From contig JAGYHM010000080.1 in NCBI GenBank assembly GCA_018457305.1, positions 1 through 5,506 on the forward strand: a stretch of DNA of 5,506 nt. The letters run 5' to 3'. The position numbers and the translations under genes are program-made. The first letter of the stretch is position 1, and every line of letters begins with the position of its first letter. The stretch is from Fusobacterium sp. (GTDB lineage: Bacteria > Fusobacteriota > Fusobacteriia > Fusobacteriales > Fusobacteriaceae). This document shows positions 1 to 5,454 of the stretch, piece after piece. Under the pieces are notes generated by a model. That model saw only the letters and a program-made list of their open reading frames with translations. It did not search any database and was not told the DNA's origin.

Positions 1-51
1 GCCTGCCTGTCACGCAGGAGGTCGCGAGTTCGAGTCTCGTCACTCCCGCCA
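1..51 (+). tRNA. tRNA-Asp(GTC), 5' end cut off by window edge
   Basis: The 3' part of a tRNA gene. The anticodon stem CCTGC/GCAGG (2-6 with 14-18) encloses the seven-base loop CTGTCAC, whose central GTC at 9-11 reads Asp codons. A five-base variable region (19-23) follows, then a T-stem (24-28 with 36-40, one G-T pair) around the loop TTCGAGT. The 3' acceptor strand CACTCCC (41-47) is followed by discriminator G48 and an encoded CCA at 49-51. The missing 5' acceptor strand should read GGGAGTG. Every visible stem pairs, so this copy looks functional, unlike the related sequence at the right edge. It is probably the last gene of a tRNA transcript, since a terminator follows within 15 bases. Confidence 0.94.
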
Positions 52-65
52 TTATAGAAATATTT

Positions 66-88
66 AAGAGTTGGAAAACTCTTTTTTT
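66..88 (+). terminator. Rho-independent terminator after tRNA-Asp
   Basis: A perfect 7-bp stem, AAGAGTT (66-72) with AACTCTT (77-83), closes the four-base loop GGAA. The T-run covers 82-88. It starts 14 bases after the CCA end of the tRNA and points the same way, so it most likely ends the tRNA transcript. Confidence 0.82.
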
Positions 89-110
89 ATTTTACTAAAA
101 AGTGAATGTT

Positions 111-138
111 AAATTATTGAGATGAGAAATAATTTTTT
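111..138 (+). terminator. Possible weak back-up terminator (AT-only hairpin)
   Basis: AAATTATT (111-118) can pair with AATAATTT (128-135) across a nine-base loop, and T-residues run to 138. The stem has no G-C pair and such pairings arise easily in sequence this AT-rich, so it may be chance. If real, it would be a second stop for read-through from the tRNA terminator. Confidence 0.25.
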
Positions 139-142
139 ATAA

Positions 143-177
143 AATAAAAAAGCCTAACTTTTAAAGTTAGGCTTTTT
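143..177 (-). terminator. rplS terminator, symmetrical enough to work both ways
   Basis: A perfect 14-bp stem pairs 147-160 with 164-177 around a three-base loop; the core is GCCTAACTT/AAGTTAGGC. On the minus strand the stem starts six bases after the rplS stop codon and is followed by a T-rich tract (complement of the A-run at 145-151 and beyond). The plus strand also ends in five T's, so it could stop transcription from either side, but no plus-strand gene lies between it and the tRNA. It is assigned to rplS. Confidence 0.88.
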
Positions 178-183
178 AATAAA

Positions 184-534
184 TTACTTAATAATTTCTT
201 TAATTCTTGCTTTCTTAGCAGAAAGTCCTCTTAGATAGTAAAGTTTAGATCTTCTTACTCTACCAACTTTTAGAACTTCAATTTTCTCAATTCTTGGAGA
301 ATTAACAGGGATTATTCTTTCTATTCCAATTCCTGCAGTAACTTTTCTTACAGTGAAAGTTTTTCCAATTCCTCCACCATTAACTCTGATTACAACTCCT
401 TCAAATAACTGAGTTCTTTCTTTGTTTCCTTCTTTTACTTTGTAGTAAACACCAATAGTATCTCCAGCTTTAAAAGATGGAATATCACTTCTTAGGTAAT
501 CTTTTTCTACAAGTTCAATCAATTTTTCTTTCAT
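184..534 (-). CDS. rplS: 50S ribosomal protein L19
   Basis: The 116-residue product has the normal length and pattern of bacterial L19, a large-subunit protein near the interface with the 30S subunit. Recognisable parts are the early [16 protein letters not shown] segment, the [21 protein letters not shown] segment and the family signature near the C-terminus, with SPRIEKIEV followed by [15 protein letters not shown]. The protein is rich in Lys and Arg, as expected for an RNA-binding protein. The start is supported by a strong Shine-Dalgarno GAGGAGG (complement of 542-548) seven bases upstream. In many bacteria rplS follows rpsP, rimM and trmD; here it appears to be alone, with its own promoter (603-631) and terminator (143-177). 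Nothing in the protein is unusual. Confidence 0.98.
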   Translation of the reverse strand: MKEKLIELVEKDYLRSDIPSFKAGDTIGVYYKVKEGNKERTQLFEGVVIRVNGGGIGKTFTVRKVTAGIGIERIIPVNSPRIEKIEVLKVGRVRRSKLYYLRGLSAKKARIKEIIK

Positions 535-602
535 ATTTTTTCCTCCTCAAGACATTCATTTAATATTTTTATTAAAGTGGAATGCCGAAATTTTAACAAC
601 AA

Positions 603-631
603 ATTTTAACATAAAAAGATGAAATTGTCAA
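603..631 (-). promoter_or_regulatory. Sigma70-type promoter for rplS
   Basis: On the minus strand a perfect -35 TTGACA (631-626) is followed after exactly 17 bases by TAAAAT (608-603), with an extended -10 TG one base before it. Transcription would start near 596, leaving a leader of about 60 bases before the rplS start. A second TAAAAT at 595-590 belongs to a short direct repeat (AAATTTTAACA at 588-598 and 601-611). It lacks a suitably spaced -35. Confidence 0.75.
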
Positions 632-671
632 AATAAATTTTATGATTTAGCTTATAAAATATAAAATATTC

Positions 672-700
672 TGGAAAAAATATAGAAAAGGTACTATAAT
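672..700 (+). promoter_or_regulatory. Sigma70-type promoter for rfbD-rfbC
   Basis: A perfect -10 TATAAT lies at 695-700. Seventeen bases upstream is a fair -35, TGGAAA (672-677, four of six consensus bases). Transcription would start near 707, giving a leader of roughly 90 bases. It is divergent from the rplS promoter, with the two -35 boxes about 40 bp apart, so the two units could affect each other. Confidence 0.6.
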
Positions 701-797
701 GTATGAAATAAATAAAATTTTGTATTATTAGGTTAATTAGAATATTGTGTTTATGAGATAAAAAATACAATAATAGAGAATAGAAAGTAGGTATGGA

Positions 798-1694
798 ATG
801 AAATTAATATTTGGGGCAAACGGGCAATTGGGGATTGCTTTTAAAGAGTTATTTACAAATTTAGGAGAAGAATATATAGCAACAGACATAGGGGAAGCGG
901 ACATAACAAACATAGATTTTTTAAAAGCGTATATAAATACTATGTGTCAAAATTATAAAATAGATACAATAATAAATTGTGCTGCATATACTGATGTTGA
1001 TAAGGCAGAAGAAGAACAAGAGCTTTGTTATAAAGTTAATATGGAGGGAGCCGTAAACTTAGCAACGATTTCTCAAGAATTAGGAATAAATTATATTACT
1101 TATTCTACAAATTTTGTTTTTAGTGGAGAAATAGAAGATTATTTATACAATGATAATAATGTTGGTTATACTGAGTTGGATGAGCCCAATCCTCTTTCAG
1201 CGTATTCACAGTCAAAAAGAGAAGCAGAAATTTTAATTTCTAATTTAATTGAGGCTCAAGAAAAAAAATCAAAAATTTATTTGATACGAACTTCTTGGCT
1301 TTTTGGAAGAGGAAGATTAAATTTCATAAAAAAAATTGTAGATTTAAGTAGAACAGAAGAAGAGATAAAAGTCGTAGATGATCAAATTTCATCTCCAACT
1401 TATACAAAAGATTTAGCAGAGTTTACAAACAAATTATTGGAGGCAAATGCAGAATCTGGCTTATATCATTTTTCTAATGATGGCTTTGTTTCAAAATATG
1501 AATTAGCAAAATATATTTTAGAAAAAATTTCTTGGAATGGATATCTTGAGGCAGTTAAAACTGAAGAATTTGGGAAACAAGCAAAAAGACCAAATTTTAG
1601 TAAATTAAATTGTAAAAAAATAAAAGAAACATTGGGAGCAACTATACCACATTGGAAAGATGCAGTAGACAGATATTTAAAGGAAATTTCTTAA
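798..1694 (+). CDS. rfbD: dTDP-4-dehydrorhamnose reductase (RmlD family)
   Basis: This 298-residue protein is an extended short-chain dehydrogenase of the RmlD family, which reduces dTDP-6-deoxy-L-lyxo-4-hexulose to dTDP-L-rhamnose with NAD(P)H in the cytoplasm. The cofactor loop GANGQLG is at residues 6-12. NCAAYTDVDKAEEE (60-73), RTSWLFG (164-170), VDDQISSPTY (193-202) and RPNFSKL (264-270) are family blocks. The catalytic set appears to be Thr104, Tyr136 and Lys140 (YSQSK). Two points are unusual: the common STD block is STN here (103-105), and the stretch between that block and the active Tyr seems about eight residues longer than in the Salmonella enzyme as I recall it. The ribosome-binding site is weak (AGTAGG at 786-791, six bases from the ATG). 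An overlapping ATG at 793 stops after two codons, so 798 is the start. It is followed 20 bases later by rfbC. Another dTDP-deoxysugar reductase role is possible. Confidence 0.9.
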   Translation: MKLIFGANGQLGIAFKELFTNLGEEYIATDIGEADITNIDFLKAYINTMCQNYKIDTIINCAAYTDVDKAEEEQELCYKVNMEGAVNLATISQELGINYITYSTNFVFSGEIEDYLYNDNNVGYTELDEPNPLSAYSQSKREAEILISNLIEAQEKKSKIYLIRTSWLFGRGRLNFIKKIVDLSRTEEEIKVVDDQISSPTYTKDLAEFTNKLLEANAESGLYHFSNDGFVSKYELAKYILEKISWNGYLEAVKTEEFGKQAKRPNFSKLNCKKIKETLGATIPHWKDAVDRYLKEIS

Positions 1695-1714
1695 GATAAA
1701 AAGGGAAAAAATAA

Positions 1715-2284
1715 ATGAGTAATTTTAAAATAGAAAAAACTTTTATAAAAGACTTATTGATTATAAATTCAAAAATTTTTGAAGATGTGAGAGGCAGTTT
1801 TCAAGAAATTTATAATGAAAAAGATTTTCAAAAATTAGGAATAAAAGAAAAATTTGTGCAAGATAACCTCTCAAATTCTCATAAAGGAGTTTTAAGAGGC
1901 TTGCATTTTCAAAAAGAAAATAGTCAAGCAAAATTACTTAAAGTATTAAGTGGGAAAATTTATGATGTAGTTGTTGATTTGAGGAAAGATTCTGAAACTT
2001 TTGGGAAATATTTTGGAATAATTTTATCAGCAGAAAATAATAAAATGCTTTTTATTCCTAGTGGTTTTGCTCATGGCTTTTTAAGTTTGGAAGATAATAC
2101 AAATATTTTATATAAATGTAGTGATTTTTATAATCCCCAATTTGAAGATGGTCTTATATGGGATGATAAAAAATTAAATATTGATTGGAAATTTGAAGAA
2201 TTTAATTTAAAAAAAGAGGAGCTTATAATTTCTGAAAAAGATAAAAGACTTAAAAATTTTGATGAAGAAAAAATATATTTTTAA
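1715..2284 (+). CDS. rfbC: dTDP-4-dehydrorhamnose 3,5-epimerase (RmlC family)
   Basis: A 189-residue cupin enzyme that epimerises C3 and C5 of dTDP-4-keto-6-deoxy-D-glucose, supplying the substrate of RfbD. Family blocks appear in order: EDVRGSFQEIY (23-33), QDNLSNSHKGVLRGLHFQ (49-66), KLLKVLSGKIYDVVVDLR (73-90), IPSGFAHGFLSL (114-125) and the YKCSDFYNPQFEDGLIWDD block (133-151). His64 in RGLHFQ is the expected catalytic base, and a tyrosine in the 133-139 block is the likely acid, by motif position only. Length is normal. It lies 20 bases after rfbD with an A-rich Shine-Dalgarno (AAAGGGA, 1700-1706) nine bases from the ATG, so the two are almost certainly one transcript. rfbA and rfbB are absent here, so the first two steps must be encoded elsewhere. 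With a different reductase, this enzyme could serve other L-sugars. Confidence 0.95.
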   Translation: MSNFKIEKTFIKDLLIINSKIFEDVRGSFQEIYNEKDFQKLGIKEKFVQDNLSNSHKGVLRGLHFQKENSQAKLLKVLSGKIYDVVVDLRKDSETFGKYFGIILSAENNKMLFIPSGFAHGFLSLEDNTNILYKCSDFYNPQFEDGLIWDDKKLNIDWKFEEFNLKKEELIISEKDKRLKNFDEEKIYF

Positions 2285-2289
2285 AAATA

Positions 2290-2370
2290 GGGGGAAACTG
2301 CGGTTTGCTTTGCAAACCTGTTTCCCTTCTCTGCGAGGCTTGGGGCTTATCGCCCCAAACCCCAAGAGAA
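2290..2370. repeat. GC-rich double-hairpin intergenic element
   Basis: About 55% G+C by hand count, sharply above its surroundings. Hairpin A has outer stem GGGAAAC/GTTTCCC (2292-2298 with 2320-2326) and inner stem GGTTTGC/GCAAACC (2302-2308 with 2312-2318) on a TTT loop, with a small internal loop between. Hairpin B has inner stem TTGGGGC/GCCCCAA (2340-2346 with 2352-2358) and outer stem TTCTCT/AGAGAA (2327-2332 with 2365-2370). CTTGGGG (2339-2345) can instead pair with CCCCAAG (2360-2366). It starts six bases after the rfbC stop. No T-run follows directly; the nearest T-run is about 16 bases further on. It resembles REP-like palindromic intergenic repeats, but only one copy is visible here. 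It may shield or end the rfb mRNA. Confidence 0.6.
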
Positions 2371-2429
2371 TTTGTATAAAATTTTAATTTTTTTTGTTAA
2401 AGAGGGGATTGAGGAATGGATAAGTCTAT

Positions 2430-2468
2430 AAAAAAAGGAACTGTTTTTAAATTCACAACAGTCCCTTT
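2430..2468 (-). terminator. Terminator of the M42 peptidase gene
   Basis: A 12-position stem pairs 2434-2445 with 2457-2468 around an 11-base loop. The one irregular pair is an A-C mismatch in plus-strand RNA but a stable G-U pair in minus-strand RNA. On the minus strand the stem runs into seven U's (complement of the A-run 2430-2436). Both points assign it to the peptidase gene, whose stop codon is 15 bases upstream. It faces rfbC, and as DNA it could weakly stop plus-strand transcription too. Confidence 0.82.
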
Positions 2469-2483
2469 ATTTTTTTATAAAAT

Positions 2484-3515
2484 TTATAGGTAAGCAATTA
2501 AAAGTTTTACAGTTTCAATAACTCCATCTATATGTGTTCTTTCATAATGGTGAGTTGCATCTACATTAGGACCAATACAAGCATACTTAAAATCAAATCC
2601 TTGGAGAATTGCAGTAGTTGCATCAGAACCATATCTGTTATGAACCCCAACAGTATAATTAACTGAATTTTCATCAGCAGATTTTTGTAATTTTTTTCTC
2701 AAAGTAAAATCGTAAGGACTTCTACTATCTTTTGCTACAATATTAACTTTTTTCTCATCACCATGTGCATCTTCACCAGCAACAAGACCAATGTCTATTG
2801 CAATAAATTCATCTAATTCTTCTGGGAAAACTGAGACTCCGTGTCCAATTTCTTCATAATTAGAAAAATAAACATATAAATTAGTTTTTGGTTTTAATTT
2901 ATTATCGTGAAGATATTTTACATAAGCCAAGGCTTGAGCCACACAAACTTTGTCATCTAAGTATCTTGATTTGATATAACCATTTTTAAGAACTCTCGTA
3001 CGAGTTTCATAAGAAACAAAATCTCCTTGTAAAATTCCTAATTTTAAAACATCTTCAGCTGAAGCAACATCTTCATCAAGTCTAACTTCCATAGTTTCTT
3101 CCGTTCTGTCGTTATTTCTAGCTAAATCACCGTAGACATGGACAGAGGCTTTAACTGGAAGTAAAGTTCCTTCGTAAGTTTTTCCGGATAAAGTATGAAT
3201 AGTTACATTTTCACCTTCAACAGCAGTCCAAGAATAACCCCCCGTACTTGTAAGTTCAATTCTACCATTCTTTTTTATTTTTTTTACAACTGCTCCCAAA
3301 GTATCAACATGGGCAGTAATCATTTTAGTATAGTTTTTATCTTCCCCTTCAATGAAAGCAATTAGAGCCCCTTTTTTTGTCAGTTTATAGCCAACATTAA
3401 AAGAATCTAATTCTTTTTTTACCCAGTCTATTGCCATATCACAATAGCCAACTGGACTAGGGATAGCCAAAAGTTCAACAGTTTTGTCAATTATGTATTT
3501 TTTATCAATGTTCAT
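2484..3515 (-). CDS. M42 family metallopeptidase (glutamyl aminopeptidase/endoglucanase M type)
   Basis: A 343-residue cytoplasmic zinc- or cobalt-dependent aminopeptidase of family M42, whose members form large hollow complexes that remove N-terminal residues from peptides. Expected ligand motifs are visible: AHVDTLG with His69 and Asp71, YLDDKV with Asp187, NYEEIGHG with Glu221/Glu222 (catalytic base and ligand), AIDIG with Asp241, and the late THHYERTH with His322 or His323. The insert between residues 77 and about 170 fits the M42 lid domain. VHVYGDLARNNDR (125-137) and the YERTH tail match a subgroup of the family more than the classical RYxHS form. The start is supported by AAGGAGA (complement of 3525-3531), nine bases upstream. 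No clear promoter is visible. The peptide-binding lipoprotein gene lies 193 bp upstream in the same direction, which fits peptide use. Substrate preference cannot be read from the sequence. Confidence 0.93.
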   Translation of the reverse strand: MNIDKKYIIDKTVELLAIPSPVGYCDMAIDWVKKELDSFNVGYKLTKKGALIAFIEGEDKNYTKMITAHVDTLGAVVKKIKKNGRIELTSTGGYSWTAVEGENVTIHTLSGKTYEGTLLPVKASVHVYGDLARNNDRTEETMEVRLDEDVASAEDVLKLGILQGDFVSYETRTRVLKNGYIKSRYLDDKVCVAQALAYVKYLHDNKLKPKTNLYVYFSNYEEIGHGVSVFPEELDEFIAIDIGLVAGEDAHGDEKKVNIVAKDSRSPYDFTLRKKLQKSADENSVNYTVGVHNRYGSDATTAILQGFDFKYACIGPNVDATHHYERTHIDGVIETVKLLIAYL

Positions 3516-3585
3516 TTTAATTTTTCTCCTTATTATAGTTTTTTTATTTTTTTTTGTTTTTTTTGTTTATCTGAGATAAATCTCT

Positions 3586-3606
3586 ATTCACTAAAAAGAA
3601 GTGAAT
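3586..3606. other. Small inverted repeat upstream of the peptidase gene
   Basis: ATTCACT (3586-3592) and AGTGAAT (3600-3606) form a perfect 7-bp inverted repeat around AAAAAGA. A second, shorter one, TTTATC/GATAAA (3566-3571 with 3575-3580), lies next to it. Between this and the peptidase ribosome-binding site is a long T-run on the plus strand (about 3538-3564). These could be operator or leader-RNA structures for the peptidase, but in sequence this AT-rich the call is weak. Confidence 0.3.
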
Positions 3607-3626
3607 TTTATAAATAAATCTTAGTA

Positions 3627-3679
3627 GGGGCCCCCACGAGAGAGGTGCCCAGTCCGAAGGACGCAGGGCACCTTTTTTT
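3627..3679 (+). terminator. GC-rich hairpin element with plus-strand T-run (orphan terminator)
   Basis: Starts with the palindrome GGGGCCCC (3627-3634). A strong hairpin follows: AGGTGCCC (3643-3650) pairs with GGGCACCT (3666-3673), with an inner stem GTCC/GGAC (3652-3655 with 3659-3662) on a GAA loop. Seven T's run from 3673 to 3679. About 72% G+C by hand count for 3627-3673. The T-run is right for plus-strand termination, but both flanking genes are on the minus strand and the nearest plus-strand gene ends about 1.3 kb away. On the minus strand the hairpin has no U-tract. It starts 35 bases past the lipoprotein gene stop and could still protect that mRNA's 3' end. Confidence 0.6.
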
Positions 3680-3708
3680 ATATTTAAATAAATTGTAATT
3701 TAATTTTT

Positions 3709-5217
3709 CTATTCAGCAATTTCTAATGTTTCTAGTTTGTGAATAAGAGTTGGATCGTATTTGAAACCTTTAATTCTATTATTAAATCCAATACTTTCAT
3801 TTTTATTATATAATACTATAAGTGGTGCATCTTTTTCAATAATAAGTTGAGCATTTTTATAATGTTCTTTTCTAGCATCAACATCTACAACTGAACGAGC
3901 CATTTCAACTTCTTTATCAAATGCAGGGTTTGAATAGTGAGCTCTGTTTCCAGCTCCACCAATAGATTTAGAATTTAATAGAGGGTAAAGCACGATATCT
4001 GCATCTCCTGTTCCACAAATCCATCCACCTAAGTATGCTTGGAAATCTCCATCAGCAGTTTTTTGTAAATAAGTTCCCCATTCAAGAGTTTCTATTTTCA
4101 TATCAACACCAATTTCTTTCAAGTTAGCTTGAATAATTTGTGCAACTTGAAGTCTAACTGGATTATCATTTACATAAATAGTGAATGAAGTATTTTTTAC
4201 TCCAGATTTTTCTATAAGTTCTTTAGCTTTTTCTGGATTAAATTCAAAAGCAGTTAAGCCATCATAAAAACCAAATACATTTGGACTAACTATAGATTTT
4301 GCAATTTTAGCTTTTCCTAAGAATATTGTGTCTATAACACTTTGTTTATCTACAACATAATTTAAAGCCATTCTAAAATCTTTATTATCAAATGGAGCTT
4401 TTTGAACATTACAAGTAATGTATTCAGTTCCAGTTGTTGGTTTTGAAAGCAAAGTTAATTTTTTATTATCTTCTACAGTTTTTGCATCAATTGGAGCAAC
4501 TCCATAGATAACATCTGCTTCACCAGTTTCTAAAGCAATAAGTCTACTAGAATTTTCAGTAATTACTCTGAAAGTAACACCGTCAACTTTTGGTTGTCCT
4601 TTAAAGTAATCAGGATTAGAAACAGTTTCTATTTTTTCTCCACTTCCATAAGAAACTAATTTGTACGCTCCTGTTCCCATAGGGGCAGTTGTTATTTCGT
4701 TTTCATGAGCCATTGTATATTCTTTATTCATAATAGAAGTTAATGGATGAGCTAAGTTAAATAAGAATGGTGAAGATGGTTTCTTCAAAGTAAATTTAAC
4801 TGAGTAATCATCTATTTTTTCAACTTTATCTAATTCACTAAGCATAACAGAAGCACCAGCTTTTTCTTTCATTCTATTGAAACTGAAAACAACATCGTCT
4901 GCTTTTAATTCAGCACCATTATGAAATTTAATTCCTTTTTTCAAAGTTACAAAAAGTTCTTTATCAGATTTATATTCATAAGATTCTGCAAGTTCTGGAA
5001 CAACACTTCCATCAGACTCTTTTGTTAGTAAAGAGTTATAGAATTGTCTTGACACAGATAAATCTGGTATAGAATTATAAAGTTGTGGGTCAAGTGATTT
5101 AGGTTTTGCTCCCAAGCTAACCACTACAGTTTTTCCATTAGCACTTTCTTTTGTTTCTTTCCCACATCCAAAAACAAAAAGTGAGAATGCTAAGAGTACA
5201 TAAAATAATTTTTTCAT
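3709..5217 (-). CDS. ABC transporter peptide-binding lipoprotein (SBP_bac_5, DppA-like)
   Basis: A 502-residue extracytoplasmic solute-binding protein that captures peptides for an ABC importer. It begins with a lipoprotein signal peptide: MKK, a hydrophobic stretch (4-16) and a lipobox ending in Cys18 (VFGC), so the mature protein is lipid-anchored. Family blocks are PKSLDPQ (39-45), FHNGAELKADDVVFSFNRM (98-116), MGTGAYKL (180-187), NPDYFKG (201-207) and FRMALNYVVDK (281-291). GWICGTGDAD (398-407) aligns with the E. coli DppA region around GDPDN; Asp405 would then match the aspartate that holds the peptide amino group. Length and layout are normal. A strong GGAGG (complement of 5226-5230) lies eight bases before the ATG. 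No permease or ATPase genes are in the window, so it is either a lone binding protein or served by a transporter elsewhere. Nickel, glutathione or other ligands are possible within this family. Confidence 0.93.
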   Translation of the reverse strand: MKKLFYVLLAFSLFVFGCGKETKESANGKTVVVSLGAKPKSLDPQLYNSIPDLSVSRQFYNSLLTKESDGSVVPELAESYEYKSDKELFVTLKKGIKFHNGAELKADDVVFSFNRMKEKAGASVMLSELDKVEKIDDYSVKFTLKKPSSPFLFNLAHPLTSIMNKEYTMAHENEITTAPMGTGAYKLVSYGSGEKIETVSNPDYFKGQPKVDGVTFRVITENSSRLIALETGEADVIYGVAPIDAKTVEDNKKLTLLSKPTTGTEYITCNVQKAPFDNKDFRMALNYVVDKQSVIDTIFLGKAKIAKSIVSPNVFGFYDGLTAFEFNPEKAKELIEKSGVKNTSFTIYVNDNPVRLQVAQIIQANLKEIGVDMKIETLEWGTYLQKTADGDFQAYLGGWICGTGDADIVLYPLLNSKSIGGAGNRAHYSNPAFDKEVEMARSVVDVDARKEHYKNAQLIIEKDAPLIVLYNKNESIGFNNRIKGFKYDPTLIHKLETLEIAE

Positions 5218-5248
5218 AAGTATTACCTCCTAAAGTAAAATTTAATCT

Positions 5249-5292
5249 CTATACTATATTTTTAATATAGTTATAATATTTTAATAGTATAG
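5249..5292. promoter_or_regulatory. Candidate operator: 9-bp inverted repeat over the -10 box
   Basis: CTATACTAT (5249-5257) and ATAGTATAG (5284-5292) are perfect inverted repeats with centres 35 bp apart. The second arm covers the whole -10 hexamer (5286-5291); the first lies in the leader about 25 bases past the predicted start. A nested arm ATATAGT (5265-5271) pairs with ACTATAT (5253-5259) to form a small leader hairpin. Because the -10 arm is not transcribed, the outer pair would act on DNA, for example as a repressor site. AT-richness raises the chance of coincidence. Confidence 0.4.
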
Positions 5293-5314
5293 CATTGAAA
5301 GAATAAAAAGTCAA
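5286..5314 (-). promoter_or_regulatory. Strong promoter for the peptide-binding lipoprotein
   Basis: On the minus strand TTGACT (5314-5309) is followed after exactly 17 bases by TATACT (5291-5286), each five of six consensus bases. A TG one base before the -10 makes it an extended -10. Transcription would start near 5279, giving a leader of about 60 bases ending in a strong ribosome-binding site. Confidence 0.78.
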
Positions 5315-5404
5315 AATATAAAAATGACATAAGTAGAATTTATAAAATATATTTGTAGTTAATTTTTTTATTAGCTCGAAAAGTATAAAATAATTTTTGC
5401 TTTA

Positions 5405-5454
5405 GGGAGGTGGGTAAGAGCGTGGCCAAGTGGGAGGTGGGTAAGAGCGTGGCC
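5405..5454 (+). repeat. Tandem duplication of a 23-bp tRNA D-arm-like segment
   Basis: The 23 bases at 5405-5427 recur exactly at 5432-5454, a period of 27 with the linker AAGT. The unit carries GGTGGGTAAGAGCG, which looks like the D-loop and 3' D-stem of a tRNA. The second copy runs directly into a tRNA-Asp anticodon loop. Either a real local duplication inside a tRNA gene or a joining error at a sequence end. Confidence 0.8.

Noticed and set aside
588..611. Direct repeat AAATTTTAACA in the rplS leader and promoter as a regulator site
   Set aside because: The repeat is nearly all A and T and one copy is simply the -10 region. No symmetry or further copies support a binding site.
793..801. 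Two-codon mini reading frame (ATG GAA TGA) overlapping the rfbD start
   Set aside because: Too short to mean much, and the pattern arises simply from two nearby ATGs. No sign that it acts as a regulatory upstream frame.
2416..2493. A 25-codon plus-strand reading frame with an AGAGGGG ribosome-binding-like sequence eight bases upstream
   Set aside because: Most of it is the stem, loop and T-run of the peptidase terminator, and it runs into the end of the peptidase gene. The predicted peptide shows no recognisable pattern.
3532..3560. Perfect minus-strand TATAAT at 3537-3532 as a promoter for the M42 gene
   Set aside because: It touches the ribosome-binding site, so the transcript would start inside it and lose it. 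The base run at the -35 position (AAAACA) is also poor.
5361..5391. TATAAA at 5384-5389 as a promoter for the right-hand tRNA-like sequence
   Set aside because: No acceptable -35 lies 16-18 bases upstream, and the nearest TTG-like hexamer is about 25 bases away. Such -10-like strings are common in this AT-rich DNA.
5405..5454. The two 23-bp repeats as the start of a CRISPR array
   Set aside because: Only two copies separated by four bases, and the unit resembles a tRNA D-arm. There is no spacer and no cas gene.
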